From contig NZ_BAGF01000050.1 in the NCBI RefSeq assembly GCF_000308755.1, positions 49,511 to 113,510 of the forward strand: DNA of 64,000 nt, given 5' to 3'. This document shows positions 52,951-60,047 of the stretch, in pieces; position 1 is the stretch's first letter, and every line of letters starts with the position of its first letter. Made by a program: the position numbers and the translations under genes. Source of the stretch: Nocardia pneumoniae NBRC 100136. GTDB lineage: Bacteria; Actinomycetota; Actinomycetes; Mycobacteriales; Mycobacteriaceae. Under the pieces are notes generated by a model, which had not been told where the DNA came from, searched no databases, and was given only the letters and a program-made list of their open reading frames with translations.

Positions 52951-53089
52951 GATGCTCCAGTTTCCACCACTACGCCCCCGCAAGTCCAACCGGTTCGCCG
53001 AACCGCCTCTCAGGAAGGATGCGGATCAGTCTCAGGAAGAAATGGCACACTCTTATCCCGATGTCACCGGATACGGGAGGAACGTGGTA

Positions 53090-53965
53090 GTGCCGAGCAA
53101 CGAACAGCGACGAGCAGCGGCGAAACGCAAGCTGGAGCGTCAGCTCGCCAACCGAGCCGAGCGGGCACGCAAGCGCAAGCAACTCACGATCGCCGGGTCG
53201 GTGCTGGGTATCGTCGTCGTGGTCGCCGCCGTCACCGGGGTGTATTTCCTGACCCGCGGCGACGACAGCGGCTCCGACGCCGCCGACGCCTCGCTGTCCA
53301 GCGCCCCCAGCGCCGCCGCGCCGCCCGCGGCCAAGGCCAAGCCCGCTACGGTCGACTGCGTCTACAGCGACAGCGCCAAGCCCGCCGACAAGCCCGCGAA
53401 CAAGCCGAAGGCCGACGGCATCCCGACCACCGGGGTCGATGCCAAGGTCAGCGTCAGCATGGAGACCAGCCAGGGCCCGATCGGACTGACCCTGAACAAC
53501 GCCGAGTCGCCGTGCACGGTGAACAGCTTCGTCAGCCTGGCCGCGCAGAACTACTTCGACGGCACCGACTGCCACCGGATGACCGCGGACGAGGGCTTGA
53601 AGGTGCTGCAGTGCGGTGATCCGACCGCTACCGGAATGGGCGGGCCCGGTTATCAATTCGACAACGAGTACCCGACCGATCAGTACGCGCCGGACGACCC
53701 GAACGCCACCGAGAACGCGATCGTCTACAAGCGCGGCGTCCTCGCCATGGCCAACGCCGGTCCCGGCACCAACGGCAGCCAGTTCTTCATCGTGTACGCG
53801 GATTCCCAGCTGCCGCCGCAGTACACGATCTTCGGCACGGTGGACGACAACACCCTCGGCACCCTCGACAAGATCGCGCAGGTGGGCCAGGACAACTCCA
53901 ACGGCCCCGGCGACGGCAAACCGAACCAGCCGGTCACGATCCAGTCGGTGCGCATCGACCGCTGA
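53090..53965 (+). CDS. ppiB: Membrane-anchored cyclophilin (peptidyl-prolyl isomerase B)
   Basis: A 291-residue type II membrane protein. A basic N-terminus (SNEQRRAAAKRKLERQLANRAERARKRK) leads into one span (31-54), a Ser/Ala/Pro linker, and a cyclophilin domain from about 118 with NSFVSLAAQNYFDGTDCHRM and GVLAMANAGPGTNGSQFFI. CVYSDSAKPADKPANKPKADG is the mycobacterial PpiB-like linker. GTG 53090 chosen with GGAGG 9 bases upstream; GTG 53084 is too close. Confidence 0.92.
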   Translation: MPSNEQRRAAAKRKLERQLANRAERARKRKQLTIAGSVLGIVVVVAAVTGVYFLTRGDDSGSDAADASLSSAPSAAAPPAAKAKPATVDCVYSDSAKPADKPANKPKADGIPTTGVDAKVSVSMETSQGPIGLTLNNAESPCTVNSFVSLAAQNYFDGTDCHRMTADEGLKVLQCGDPTATGMGGPGYQFDNEYPTDQYAPDDPNATENAIVYKRGVLAMANAGPGTNGSQFFIVYADSQLPPQYTIFGTVDDNTLGTLDKIAQVGQDNSNGPGDGKPNQPVTIQSVRIDR

Positions 53966-53977
53966 TCGTCGAATTCC

Positions 53978-54008
53978 CGGGCCCGCTGCCGCGTCGGCAG
54001 CGGGCCCG
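53978..54008 (+). terminator. Terminator of ppiB
   Basis: A perfect 14-bp stem CGGGCCCGCTGCCG/CGGCAGCGGGCCCG with a CGT loop, 12 bases after the ppiB stop codon. Confidence 0.9.
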
Positions 54009-54038
54009 AGCCTGGTCCGGAGTCATCCAGCCCGAGCG

Positions 54039-54053
54039 AGGATAGGCGAACCT
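54039..54053. promoter_or_regulatory. Iron-box-like (IdeR/DtxR) sequence
   Basis: AGGATAGGCGAACCT matches 13 of 15 core positions of the IdeR/DtxR consensus AGGTTAGGCTAACCT; the flanks do not match. It lies 321 bp before the coiled-coil gene, in the 366-bp gene-free stretch 54009-54374. It could be chance. Confidence 0.3.
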
Positions 54054-54345
54054 TTGTTCGGCTAGGGTGTCCTTGTTCCGGAGATCGTCCGGCTCGTTCC
54101 GGCGCGCGCCGGAAATGTGCGATATATGCTGATAAGCGGCACGCTCGTTCGATTGTGCCGACCTTTGTCGGGTAACCTCGAACCAAGGAGTTCCGCAGCG
54201 TAGTCACCCCCTCGGCAGGACGACCTGGTGAGAGTGTGCGCCACGCCGCGAGTACTCCGGGTGTCCACGTTTGCAGGCGGGGACCCGCTGCACGGGACTA
54301 CAGTTCGCGTGGCGGCGTCCGTGACGAAGCACCACCATCATCCAT

Positions 54346-54355
54346 AGTGATCACT
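54346..54355. promoter_or_regulatory. Palindrome just upstream of the coiled-coil gene
   Basis: AGTGATCACT is a perfect 10-bp palindrome 19 bases before the ATG and just before the GGGGAG ribosome-binding site. It may be an operator for the coiled-coil gene. Confidence 0.35.
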
Positions 54356-54374
54356 GCAGCATCGGGGAGCAGCC

Positions 54375-54926
54375 ATGTCCGAGGAACTGGACGACATCGG
54401 CCGGGAAACCGCGGCCATGATGAGGACAATGTTGCAGCTTGCGACACTCGTCGCCTTGAAGACCCGTGAGCGTGGTCAGAAGGAAATCGAAGCGCGAGTC
54501 AAGCTCGCCGAGGCCCGTGCCAAAGAGGCCAGGGAACTGCAGATCCGGGAGGCCCGCGACGCGAAGGCCAAGGATCCGCGGAACACGGAGCTGGCCCGGC
54601 TGATCGAGAAGCCGATCCCGGAAAAGGGTGTGTCCCTGGAAAAGGACCGCTTTTCCGCGCAAGCCGAGGCCTCGCGGATGGCCGCCACGGCCGCCGCCAA
54701 CGCCAGACCTGCGATGCAATACGACTCCGCGGAACGCCGCATGGCGATCGCCGCCCATCTCGCGAAAATGGGTGTCGCGCCGGAACTGGCCGCGGTGCGG
54801 ATGCTGATCGAAGTAGGGCAGGCACAACCGCCTGGCGAGGCGGTGCGTACCCGTCCCGGCGAGGCGCCGACGGTCACCCGAGGGGCGAGAGAACAGGAAT
54901 CTCGCGGCCTGGAACGGACCAGATAG
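54375..54926 (+). CDS. Coiled-coil protein of unknown function facing the T4SS-like module
   Basis: A 183-residue hydrophilic protein. Residues 1-65 form a long amphipathic helix with heptad-like charge (TRERGQKEIEARVKLAEARAKEARELQIREARDAKA), then an Ala-rich helix and a disordered Arg/Glu/Thr-rich tail. No membrane span or signal. ATG with GGGGAG 5 bases upstream, and a private terminator follows. It is convergent with the DUF4913-VirD4 operon and probably belongs with that module, by position only. Confidence 0.75.
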   Translation: MSEELDDIGRETAAMMRTMLQLATLVALKTRERGQKEIEARVKLAEARAKEARELQIREARDAKAKDPRNTELARLIEKPIPEKGVSLEKDRFSAQAEASRMAATAAANARPAMQYDSAERRMAIAAHLAKMGVAPELAAVRMLIEVGQAQPPGEAVRTRPGEAPTVTRGAREQESRGLERTR

Positions 54927-54935
54927 GCAGAGGAG

Positions 54936-54969
54936 CGAACGCCCGCTGGAGTTGTCCAGCGGGCGTTCG
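54936..54969. terminator. Terminator between the coiled-coil gene and DUF4913 gene
   Basis: A perfect 14-bp stem CGAACGCCCGCTGG/CCAGCGGGCGTTCG with a 6-base loop, followed on the plus strand by TCTTTC. It lies between convergent genes and serves at least the plus-strand one. Confidence 0.9.
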
Positions 54970-55009
54970 TCTTTCGAGGCAAGCGCGAGAACCGCTGCCG
55001 CGCAGTCGG

Positions 55010-55393
55010 TTACGTGAAGTCGCCGATCGTCGGATCGCCGAACATGCCGTGCTGCGGCGATTTCGTCGGCAGCGGGCTGAGCATGTCCTTGTGCCCGTTG
55101 CGCACACTGCAGTACTTGAACGGCCCCTTCGGGTCCAACAGCTTCGCCATGTGCGGGTCGGCATGGTCCAGGAACCACACGCTCAGGCCGGTCCGCCCGT
55201 CCTGGCGGTAGTGCTCCCAGGCTCGCCACAGCGCGTCCAACCGAGCGACCGCCTCGGCGTGCTGCCACCACTCCGGGCACCACACCGTGTCGCTGAGATC
55301 GGTGACCTGCCTGCGGTACACCACCGCGAGGTAGTTCTCGACGAAATCCACCACGCCCGCGTAGATCGTCGGTTGTTGCTGCTGTTCGGTCAC
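55010..55393 (-). CDS. DUF4913 protein
   Basis: A 127-residue soluble protein with the DUF4913 core WCPEWWQHAEAVARLDALWRAWEHYRQDGRTGLSVWFLDHADPHM. The family is common in actinobacterial mobile elements and their relics. Function unknown; co-translation with the coupling ATPase (GTGA overlap) suggests it acts on DNA or on the coupling protein. Confidence 0.87.
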   Translation of the reverse strand: MTEQQQQPTIYAGVVDFVENYLAVVYRRQVTDLSDTVWCPEWWQHAEAVARLDALWRAWEHYRQDGRTGLSVWFLDHADPHMAKLLDPKGPFKYCSVRNGHKDMLSPLPTKSPQHGMFGDPTIGDFT

Positions 55394-57225
55394 AGTGGCC
55401 GAACCTCCTCGATCGGTCCGTACTCCGGCGGCGGCGTCGACTCGCTCAGCGAGGGCGAGCCGATCAGGTCGGTGATCTCCGTTTTGCGCTGCGGATCATG
55501 ACGCGAGATGGACTGCTTCACGGCGGCAGCGTACTCGCCCTCCCACCACGGCACCGTGCGCAGCAGCACCGGCGGCGCTCCGGACGGGAAGAGGATGGCC
55601 CGCCCGCGCGGCAGCGTCGCCAGCGCGTTGACCGTGAACGTCTTGGACGAACTCAGCGAGCGCGAATAGCTCTTGCCGCCTTTGGATTCGGAGACAGATT
55701 GCGAGATCGCGTCGTATTCGCCGAGCACGTCCGAACGTTCCTGCAGGAACTTGGTGTCGTCCACGCCGCTGCCGAGCACCTTGATGTTCGCCGCCGACCA
55801 CAGAGCGTTCATGCCGCTCTCGCCCCAGCAGCGCGCGCCCTGCGCCCACGACTGCAGCACCGTCATCACCACGATGCCGCGCGAGCCGAAGTGGCTGTAC
55901 TGCTTGGGCAGATCCTTCCAGCGCACCACATTCGCGGCCTCGTCGAGCACCGCGAGCAACGGAACCGCCAGTCGCCCACCGGCCGACTGCGAGGCCTTGC
56001 GCATCGCGACGTCGATCACCGCCTCGGTGAGCGCGCTCACCAGCGGGGCGGCCGAGCCGCGGCCCTCCAGCGACAAGCTGTACAGCGTTCCGTTGTTCTC
56101 CAGGAACTCCAGTTCGTCGAATTCCCTGCGGTCGCCGCCCCTGGTGATCCACGGGTGCACGTTCGACAGCTTCAGGCAGCGGATCATCTTCTTGGCGGTG
56201 CCGAAGATGCCGCTGCGCGTGCGCGGATCGGTGTTGTACTGCGAGGAGAGGCCGGAGGCGGTGTAGTGGTGGCGGGCGGCGCGCAGGAGCTCGATGGGCT
56301 CGGTGTCCTGCGGGTTGGTCACCCATTCCCAGACCTGCACGATCGGGCGGCTGCCGTTGCGGTCGCCGACGGCGGCGGCGAGGAACAGTCCGGCCAGCAG
56401 ATCCTCGGCCTCGGGATCGAAGAAGGCGTCGGAGTTGGTTTCGCGGCCGTCGTCACCGTCGGCGAAGTGCCCGGCCAGCCGGGCCGCGCGCATCTCGCAC
56501 CCCTCGCGCTTGGCGTCCACCCAGGACAACGGATCCCAGAACCAGCTCGGCTCTTCACCCGCGACGCCCTGCGGGTCGAAGACGAACGTGGGACTTCCCT
56601 TGGATTCCCGGACGTCTCGGGTGGCGTCCACCACGTCGCGCTTGTTCGAGGTGGCCAGCACCGGCCCGATCGCGGTGAGGATCGCCGGGATCACGCGGGA
56701 GGTCGACTTGCCTTGACGGGGGCCCCAGATGTCCAGGTGCAGATCCTCGTACGAGCCGTAGAGCATGACGCCGTCGGCCACGCCGATGCCGATCGGCACG
56801 CCGGGAACGCCGCCGTCACGCAGTTTCACACCGAGTTGCTGGGCCTTCTCCCGGACACCTGCCTCGGTGAGCATCGCGATCGCGCCGCCATTGCCCATCA
56901 CGTCGGCCTTGTCGTCGACCGGCAGCCTGCCTTTGGATTGGCGCTTCTGCAGCTGCTTGCGAATCATCAGGTAGCCGACCACGCTCAGGATCACCAGCAG
57001 GACGATCGCCGTGGCCGCGCCCGGCCACTGCAGCTTTCCCCTGGCCAGGTCGGCGGCGATCGCGATCGGGTTGATCGGGACGTTCTGCGGACTGCCCGCG
57101 AGCATGTTGCCCAGATGGAGCGCGAGCCAGAGGGTTCCGAAGATCGCGAAGCCGGCGTAGATCAGGATCAGGCTGACATCGGGTCCGGGTACGGCCGGAT
57201 CCGTCACCTTTTTCTTCTTCGCCAT
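55390..57225 (-). CDS. VirD4/TraG-type conjugative coupling ATPase
   Basis: A 611-residue membrane ATPase. Two N-terminal spans (about 17-40 and 69-88), then the Walker A GPRQGKST (168-175) and Walker B PLLAVLDEAANV. SRGIVVMTVLQSWAQG and the later SGVDDTKFLQERSDVLGEYD are typical of TraG/VirD4 proteins, which bring DNA substrates to a type IV secretion channel. ATG with AGGAGG 5 bases upstream. Confidence 0.92.
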   Translation of the reverse strand: MAKKKKVTDPAVPGPDVSLILIYAGFAIFGTLWLALHLGNMLAGSPQNVPINPIAIAADLARGKLQWPGAATAIVLLVILSVVGYLMIRKQLQKRQSKGRLPVDDKADVMGNGGAIAMLTEAGVREKAQQLGVKLRDGGVPGVPIGIGVADGVMLYGSYEDLHLDIWGPRQGKSTSRVIPAILTAIGPVLATSNKRDVVDATRDVRESKGSPTFVFDPQGVAGEEPSWFWDPLSWVDAKREGCEMRAARLAGHFADGDDGRETNSDAFFDPEAEDLLAGLFLAAAVGDRNGSRPIVQVWEWVTNPQDTEPIELLRAARHHYTASGLSSQYNTDPRTRSGIFGTAKKMIRCLKLSNVHPWITRGGDRREFDELEFLENNGTLYSLSLEGRGSAAPLVSALTEAVIDVAMRKASQSAGGRLAVPLLAVLDEAANVVRWKDLPKQYSHFGSRGIVVMTVLQSWAQGARCWGESGMNALWSAANIKVLGSGVDDTKFLQERSDVLGEYDAISQSVSESKGGKSYSRSLSSSKTFTVNALATLPRGRAILFPSGAPPVLLRTVPWWEGEYAAAVKQSISRHDPQRKTEITDLIGSPSLSESTPPPEYGPIEEVRPL

Positions 57226-57267
57226 TTGTGCCTCCTGGGTCGGCCGTCCGGTGGGGAAAGCGGGTGG

Positions 57268-57969
57268 TCAGCGGAACGCGTCGAGCCGCCAGCCGTCGGG
57301 TGTGCGTACGACGGTGGCGATCACCGTCGCGGGCGGCAACGCCTCCTTGCGCCCGTTCGGGTAGACGACGGTCTGCTCGATCCCGATCTTGAACTGCTGG
57401 ACGTTCGGATCGGTGTGGATCGGCGCCTTCTCGCCGGACGCGAACGTGAACGCCTCCACACGCGCCCCTTCTCTCGCCCAATCCGCCCACTGCAGCGACG
57501 ACTTCGGTGTCTCCACCGCGGTCGGCGCCGTGTCCAGCATACGAATCAGGCTGGGGCCGAGAAACTTCCGTGCCCGGGACAGCGAGGCACCCTGACTCTC
57601 GGTGGCGGGCTCCCAGCGGTAGATCTCGCGCAGCGCCGCGACCGCCACGCCGTCGGGGGTCACCGGATCCGGCGCGGGAGCGACCTCGAGCAGGCGGGTC
57701 GTGGACGTAGCCGGATGCGCCGCATCGGATCCCGTGTCCGCGCGGTCCGCGCGGCCACAGGCCGCGCTCAGCACCGCGACGCTCAGCACCAGCATCACCA
57801 CCAGTTTCGCGCGTGCACTTGCTCTGCCTTTCCAGGCTAGCCGTATCGCACCGCGCCGCGGCAGCCCCGCGACCGCGTGTTGGGGACCGCGGGTACTCAT
57901 ACCCGCGATTCCCGCGCTCGGCTCCGTCATGACCGTCGAGGCGCCTGCACCAATCGCTTGGTCCCTCAT
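57268..57969 (-). CDS. Membrane-anchored accessory protein of the T4SS-like module
   Basis: A 233-residue protein with a positively charged N-terminus, one hydrophobic segment (about 54-71) ending LSAACG, a weak lipobox-like site, and an extracytoplasmic alpha-beta domain (VAVAALREIYRWEP...VYPNGRKEALPPATVIATVVRTPDGWRLDAF) like the NTF2-type domains of conjugation proteins. The start is uncertain: ATG 57969 has GAGG 7 bases upstream, but a later start nearer the membrane segment is possible. Confidence 0.65.
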   Translation of the reverse strand: MRDQAIGAGASTVMTEPSAGIAGMSTRGPQHAVAGLPRRGAIRLAWKGRASARAKLVVMLVLSVAVLSAACGRADRADTGSDAAHPATSTTRLLEVAPAPDPVTPDGVAVAALREIYRWEPATESQGASLSRARKFLGPSLIRMLDTAPTAVETPKSSLQWADWAREGARVEAFTFASGEKAPIHTDPNVQQFKIGIEQTVVYPNGRKEALPPATVIATVVRTPDGWRLDAFR

Positions 57970-58036
57970 GCCCACGCCTCGCCGACGCTCGGCTCCGGCA
58001 CGAGCGCGTGCGCGGCCGCGTTCATCGTCCGCCCGC

Positions 58037-59701
58037 TCACAGCACCCTCCTCGCTCGTCCGTCGCCCGGCACCGGGACTTCCGAGACGCCGCCCGCGGAT
58101 CGGGCGTCCGCTCCCGGAACGGACTGGATCATCCGGCCGTTGCCGGTGTAGATGCCGACCAGCGCCGGTCCGCGCGGACCGAATGAACTGAACACCAGAT
58201 CACCCGGCTGAACTCTGCTCATCGGCACCTCAACGCCTGCCTCCCATTGCTGTTCGGCCGTGCGCGGCAACGTCACGGTGCCGGAGGACGCCGCGAACAC
58301 CGCGGCCGAGGTCAGGCCGGGCCCGTCCAGACCACCTCCGCTGGGCCCTTGTGGCCCGCCACCGCCCCAGACATAGGGCGTGCCGAGCCATTCGTGTGCT
58401 GCTTGGACGACCTGGTCGCCGGTCGCGCTCTCCCCCGGCGTGAACCGGCCGAGCGAGCCCGGCGCGCGGTACTGCGCCTCCATCGCGAGAATATTCCGCA
58501 CATACGGCTGGGTCTCGGCGTAGTGGGCCGCGAGCTGGTTGGGCATGCCGCCCGAGGCGAGCACCGCGCCCTCGCCCGCGTTGTAGGCCGCCAGCGTCAG
58601 CGCGACGACGTCGCCTTGCACTCGGCCCTCGGACTGCCATCGCAGGATCTTGTGCGCGATCGCGCACATGTAGCGGCCCTGGCCGATGATCGCGTCGCCG
58701 TCGTCCCACACACTGGCCACGCCGTTGCCGTCGGCGTCGATGACATACGGTTGGCCGTCATCGGGATTGATGCTTGCCGCGGTGCCCGGCAGGAACTGGG
58801 CCAGGCCTTGCGCACCCGCGGGCGAGACCGCGCCGCGCCGGAAACCGGACTCCTGCCTGCCCTGCGCGGCCAGCAGCGACGGCGTGATCTGCGGGCAGAT
58901 CGAACCCGCGCGCCGGTACCAGATCTCCAGTTCCTGCGGCACCTTGCCCGCGGCGAGCGCGCCACCGGCGGTACCGAAGCCGAGGCTGCACCGCGGATCG
59001 CTGGAATAGGCGTGCGCGCCACCGATGTCCGGGGTCGGCGCGCCATCCAGCCAGGGCAACGGGTCGATCTGCCGCCCGCCGGTGAACCGGCCGCCCGGCA
59101 CGATCTCGAAATGCAGATGCGGCCCACTGGATTCGCCCGCCGAGCCGACCGCGCCGATGTGCTGACCGGCGGTCACCGTGTCGCCGGCGCGGACCAGCAC
59201 ACCCGAGTCCCACATGTGGCCGTAGACCGCGGAATAGGAACGACCGTTGGTGTCCACCGAATCGACGACGATCCAGTTGCCGAAACCCGACGCCGGACCG
59301 GCGGCGACGACACGGCCGTCGGACACCGAGAAGATCGGGGTGCCGTCGGTCGCGGCCAGGTCGACACCTCGGTGCGCACCCCCGCGGGAGCCGAAAACGT
59401 CCGAGACGGTGAAGGTTCCGATGGCCAGCGGCAGTGTGCGGCGCAGTGGGCCGACGCCCGCCGCCAGCGAGGGAGTGGCGGTCGCGGCCGGATTGGTCTG
59501 TGTGCCGGTGGGGCTCGTGGTCGACGCGGCACGCCGATCGCCCGGCGCGTAGCCGCCCAGCGGCGGCAGCGCCGACTGCGACCCGAGCACCGAGCCGCCC
59601 TCGCAAGCGTCGTCCACCGCGGGCATGACGATGACCAGCACGACGGTCACCAGTCCGAGCACCGCGCCGAGCGCGGTCCACAACACCGATTTGCCGCTCA
59701 T
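58037..59701 (-). CDS. M23 peptidase / lytic transglycosylase / degenerate NlpC-P60 envelope enzyme
   Basis: A 554-residue protein with one N-terminal span (8-29) and three domains. The M23 lysostaphin-type peptidase has H110, D114 and HLH at 195-197. The lytic transglycosylase has catalytic E284 in RQESGF. The C-terminal NlpC/P60 domain (about 428-554) has GLDGPGL where the active-site GLDCSGL should be (Cys to Gly460) and LVGIY where HVGIY should be (His to Leu514), so it looks inactive. The active parts would open peptidoglycan for the secretion channel. Confidence 0.9.
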   Translation of the reverse strand: MSGKSVLWTALGAVLGLVTVVLVIVMPAVDDACEGGSVLGSQSALPPLGGYAPGDRRAASTTSPTGTQTNPAATATPSLAAGVGPLRRTLPLAIGTFTVSDVFGSRGGAHRGVDLAATDGTPIFSVSDGRVVAAGPASGFGNWIVVDSVDTNGRSYSAVYGHMWDSGVLVRAGDTVTAGQHIGAVGSAGESSGPHLHFEIVPGGRFTGGRQIDPLPWLDGAPTPDIGGAHAYSSDPRCSLGFGTAGGALAAGKVPQELEIWYRRAGSICPQITPSLLAAQGRQESGFRRGAVSPAGAQGLAQFLPGTAASINPDDGQPYVIDADGNGVASVWDDGDAIIGQGRYMCAIAHKILRWQSEGRVQGDVVALTLAAYNAGEGAVLASGGMPNQLAAHYAETQPYVRNILAMEAQYRAPGSLGRFTPGESATGDQVVQAAHEWLGTPYVWGGGGPQGPSGGGLDGPGLTSAAVFAASSGTVTLPRTAEQQWEAGVEVPMSRVQPGDLVFSSFGPRGPALVGIYTGNGRMIQSVPGADARSAGGVSEVPVPGDGRARRVL

Positions 59702-59738
59702 CGCCGCACCCCGGCAGAATGCCGCGCGCAGGCGTGTT

Positions 59739-60047
59739 TCACGTCCGGCGCCGGGCTTCGTTGAGCGTGTCGGCCAAGGTGCGGTTCATCTCGGCGGCAG
59801 CGGCCAACTGCTGTTGCAGCAGCGCGACCTTGCGCCGCAACGCGGTCGCGTCCATGCGCTCCAGGCTGGGGCCTTCGGCCGCGCGCACCCAATTCCGTAC
59901 CGAATTCGTGTGCACACCGATCTGTTCGGCGACCACGCGACAGGCCTCCGATTCGCTGCGCAGCTTGCCCGTGAGCGCGATGACCTGCGCGACAGCGGCC
60001 TCGCGCACCTCGGGTGAGACGCGGCGGTAGGAGCGGTGCGGCATCAT
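59739..60047 (-). CDS. IS3 OrfA-like helix-turn-helix protein within the T4SS-like operon
   Basis: A 102-residue protein with an IS3/IS911 OrfA-type helix-turn-helix (RRVSPEVREAAVAQVIAL...ACRVVAEQIGVHTNSVRNWVRAAEG, about 9-60) and a leucine-zipper-like C-terminus (ALRRKVALLQQQLAAAAEMNRTLADTLNEA). There is no orfB, no inverted repeat and no frameshift signal. ATG overlaps the VirB4-like gene stop by 4 bases. It looks like a captured DNA-binding domain, possibly a regulator of the module. Confidence 0.75.
   Translation of the reverse strand: MMPHRSYRRVSPEVREAAVAQVIALTGKLRSESEACRVVAEQIGVHTNSVRNWVRAAEGPSLERMDATALRRKVALLQQQLAAAAEMNRTLADTLNEARRRT

Noticed and set aside
54130..54160. SOS box around CTCGTTCGAT
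   Set aside because: The right half GTTCGA is present but the left half CGGCAC matches only 3 of 6 positions.
54235..54345. 37-codon plus-strand frame ending TKHHHHP
   Set aside because: No convincing ribosome-binding site or conservation evidence; lies in a regulatory gap. The His run is a coincidence of CACCACCATCATC.
59739..60047. A complete IS3 insertion sequence
   Set aside because: No orfB, no terminal inverted repeats or target duplication, and it overlaps a neighbouring operon gene by 4 bases.
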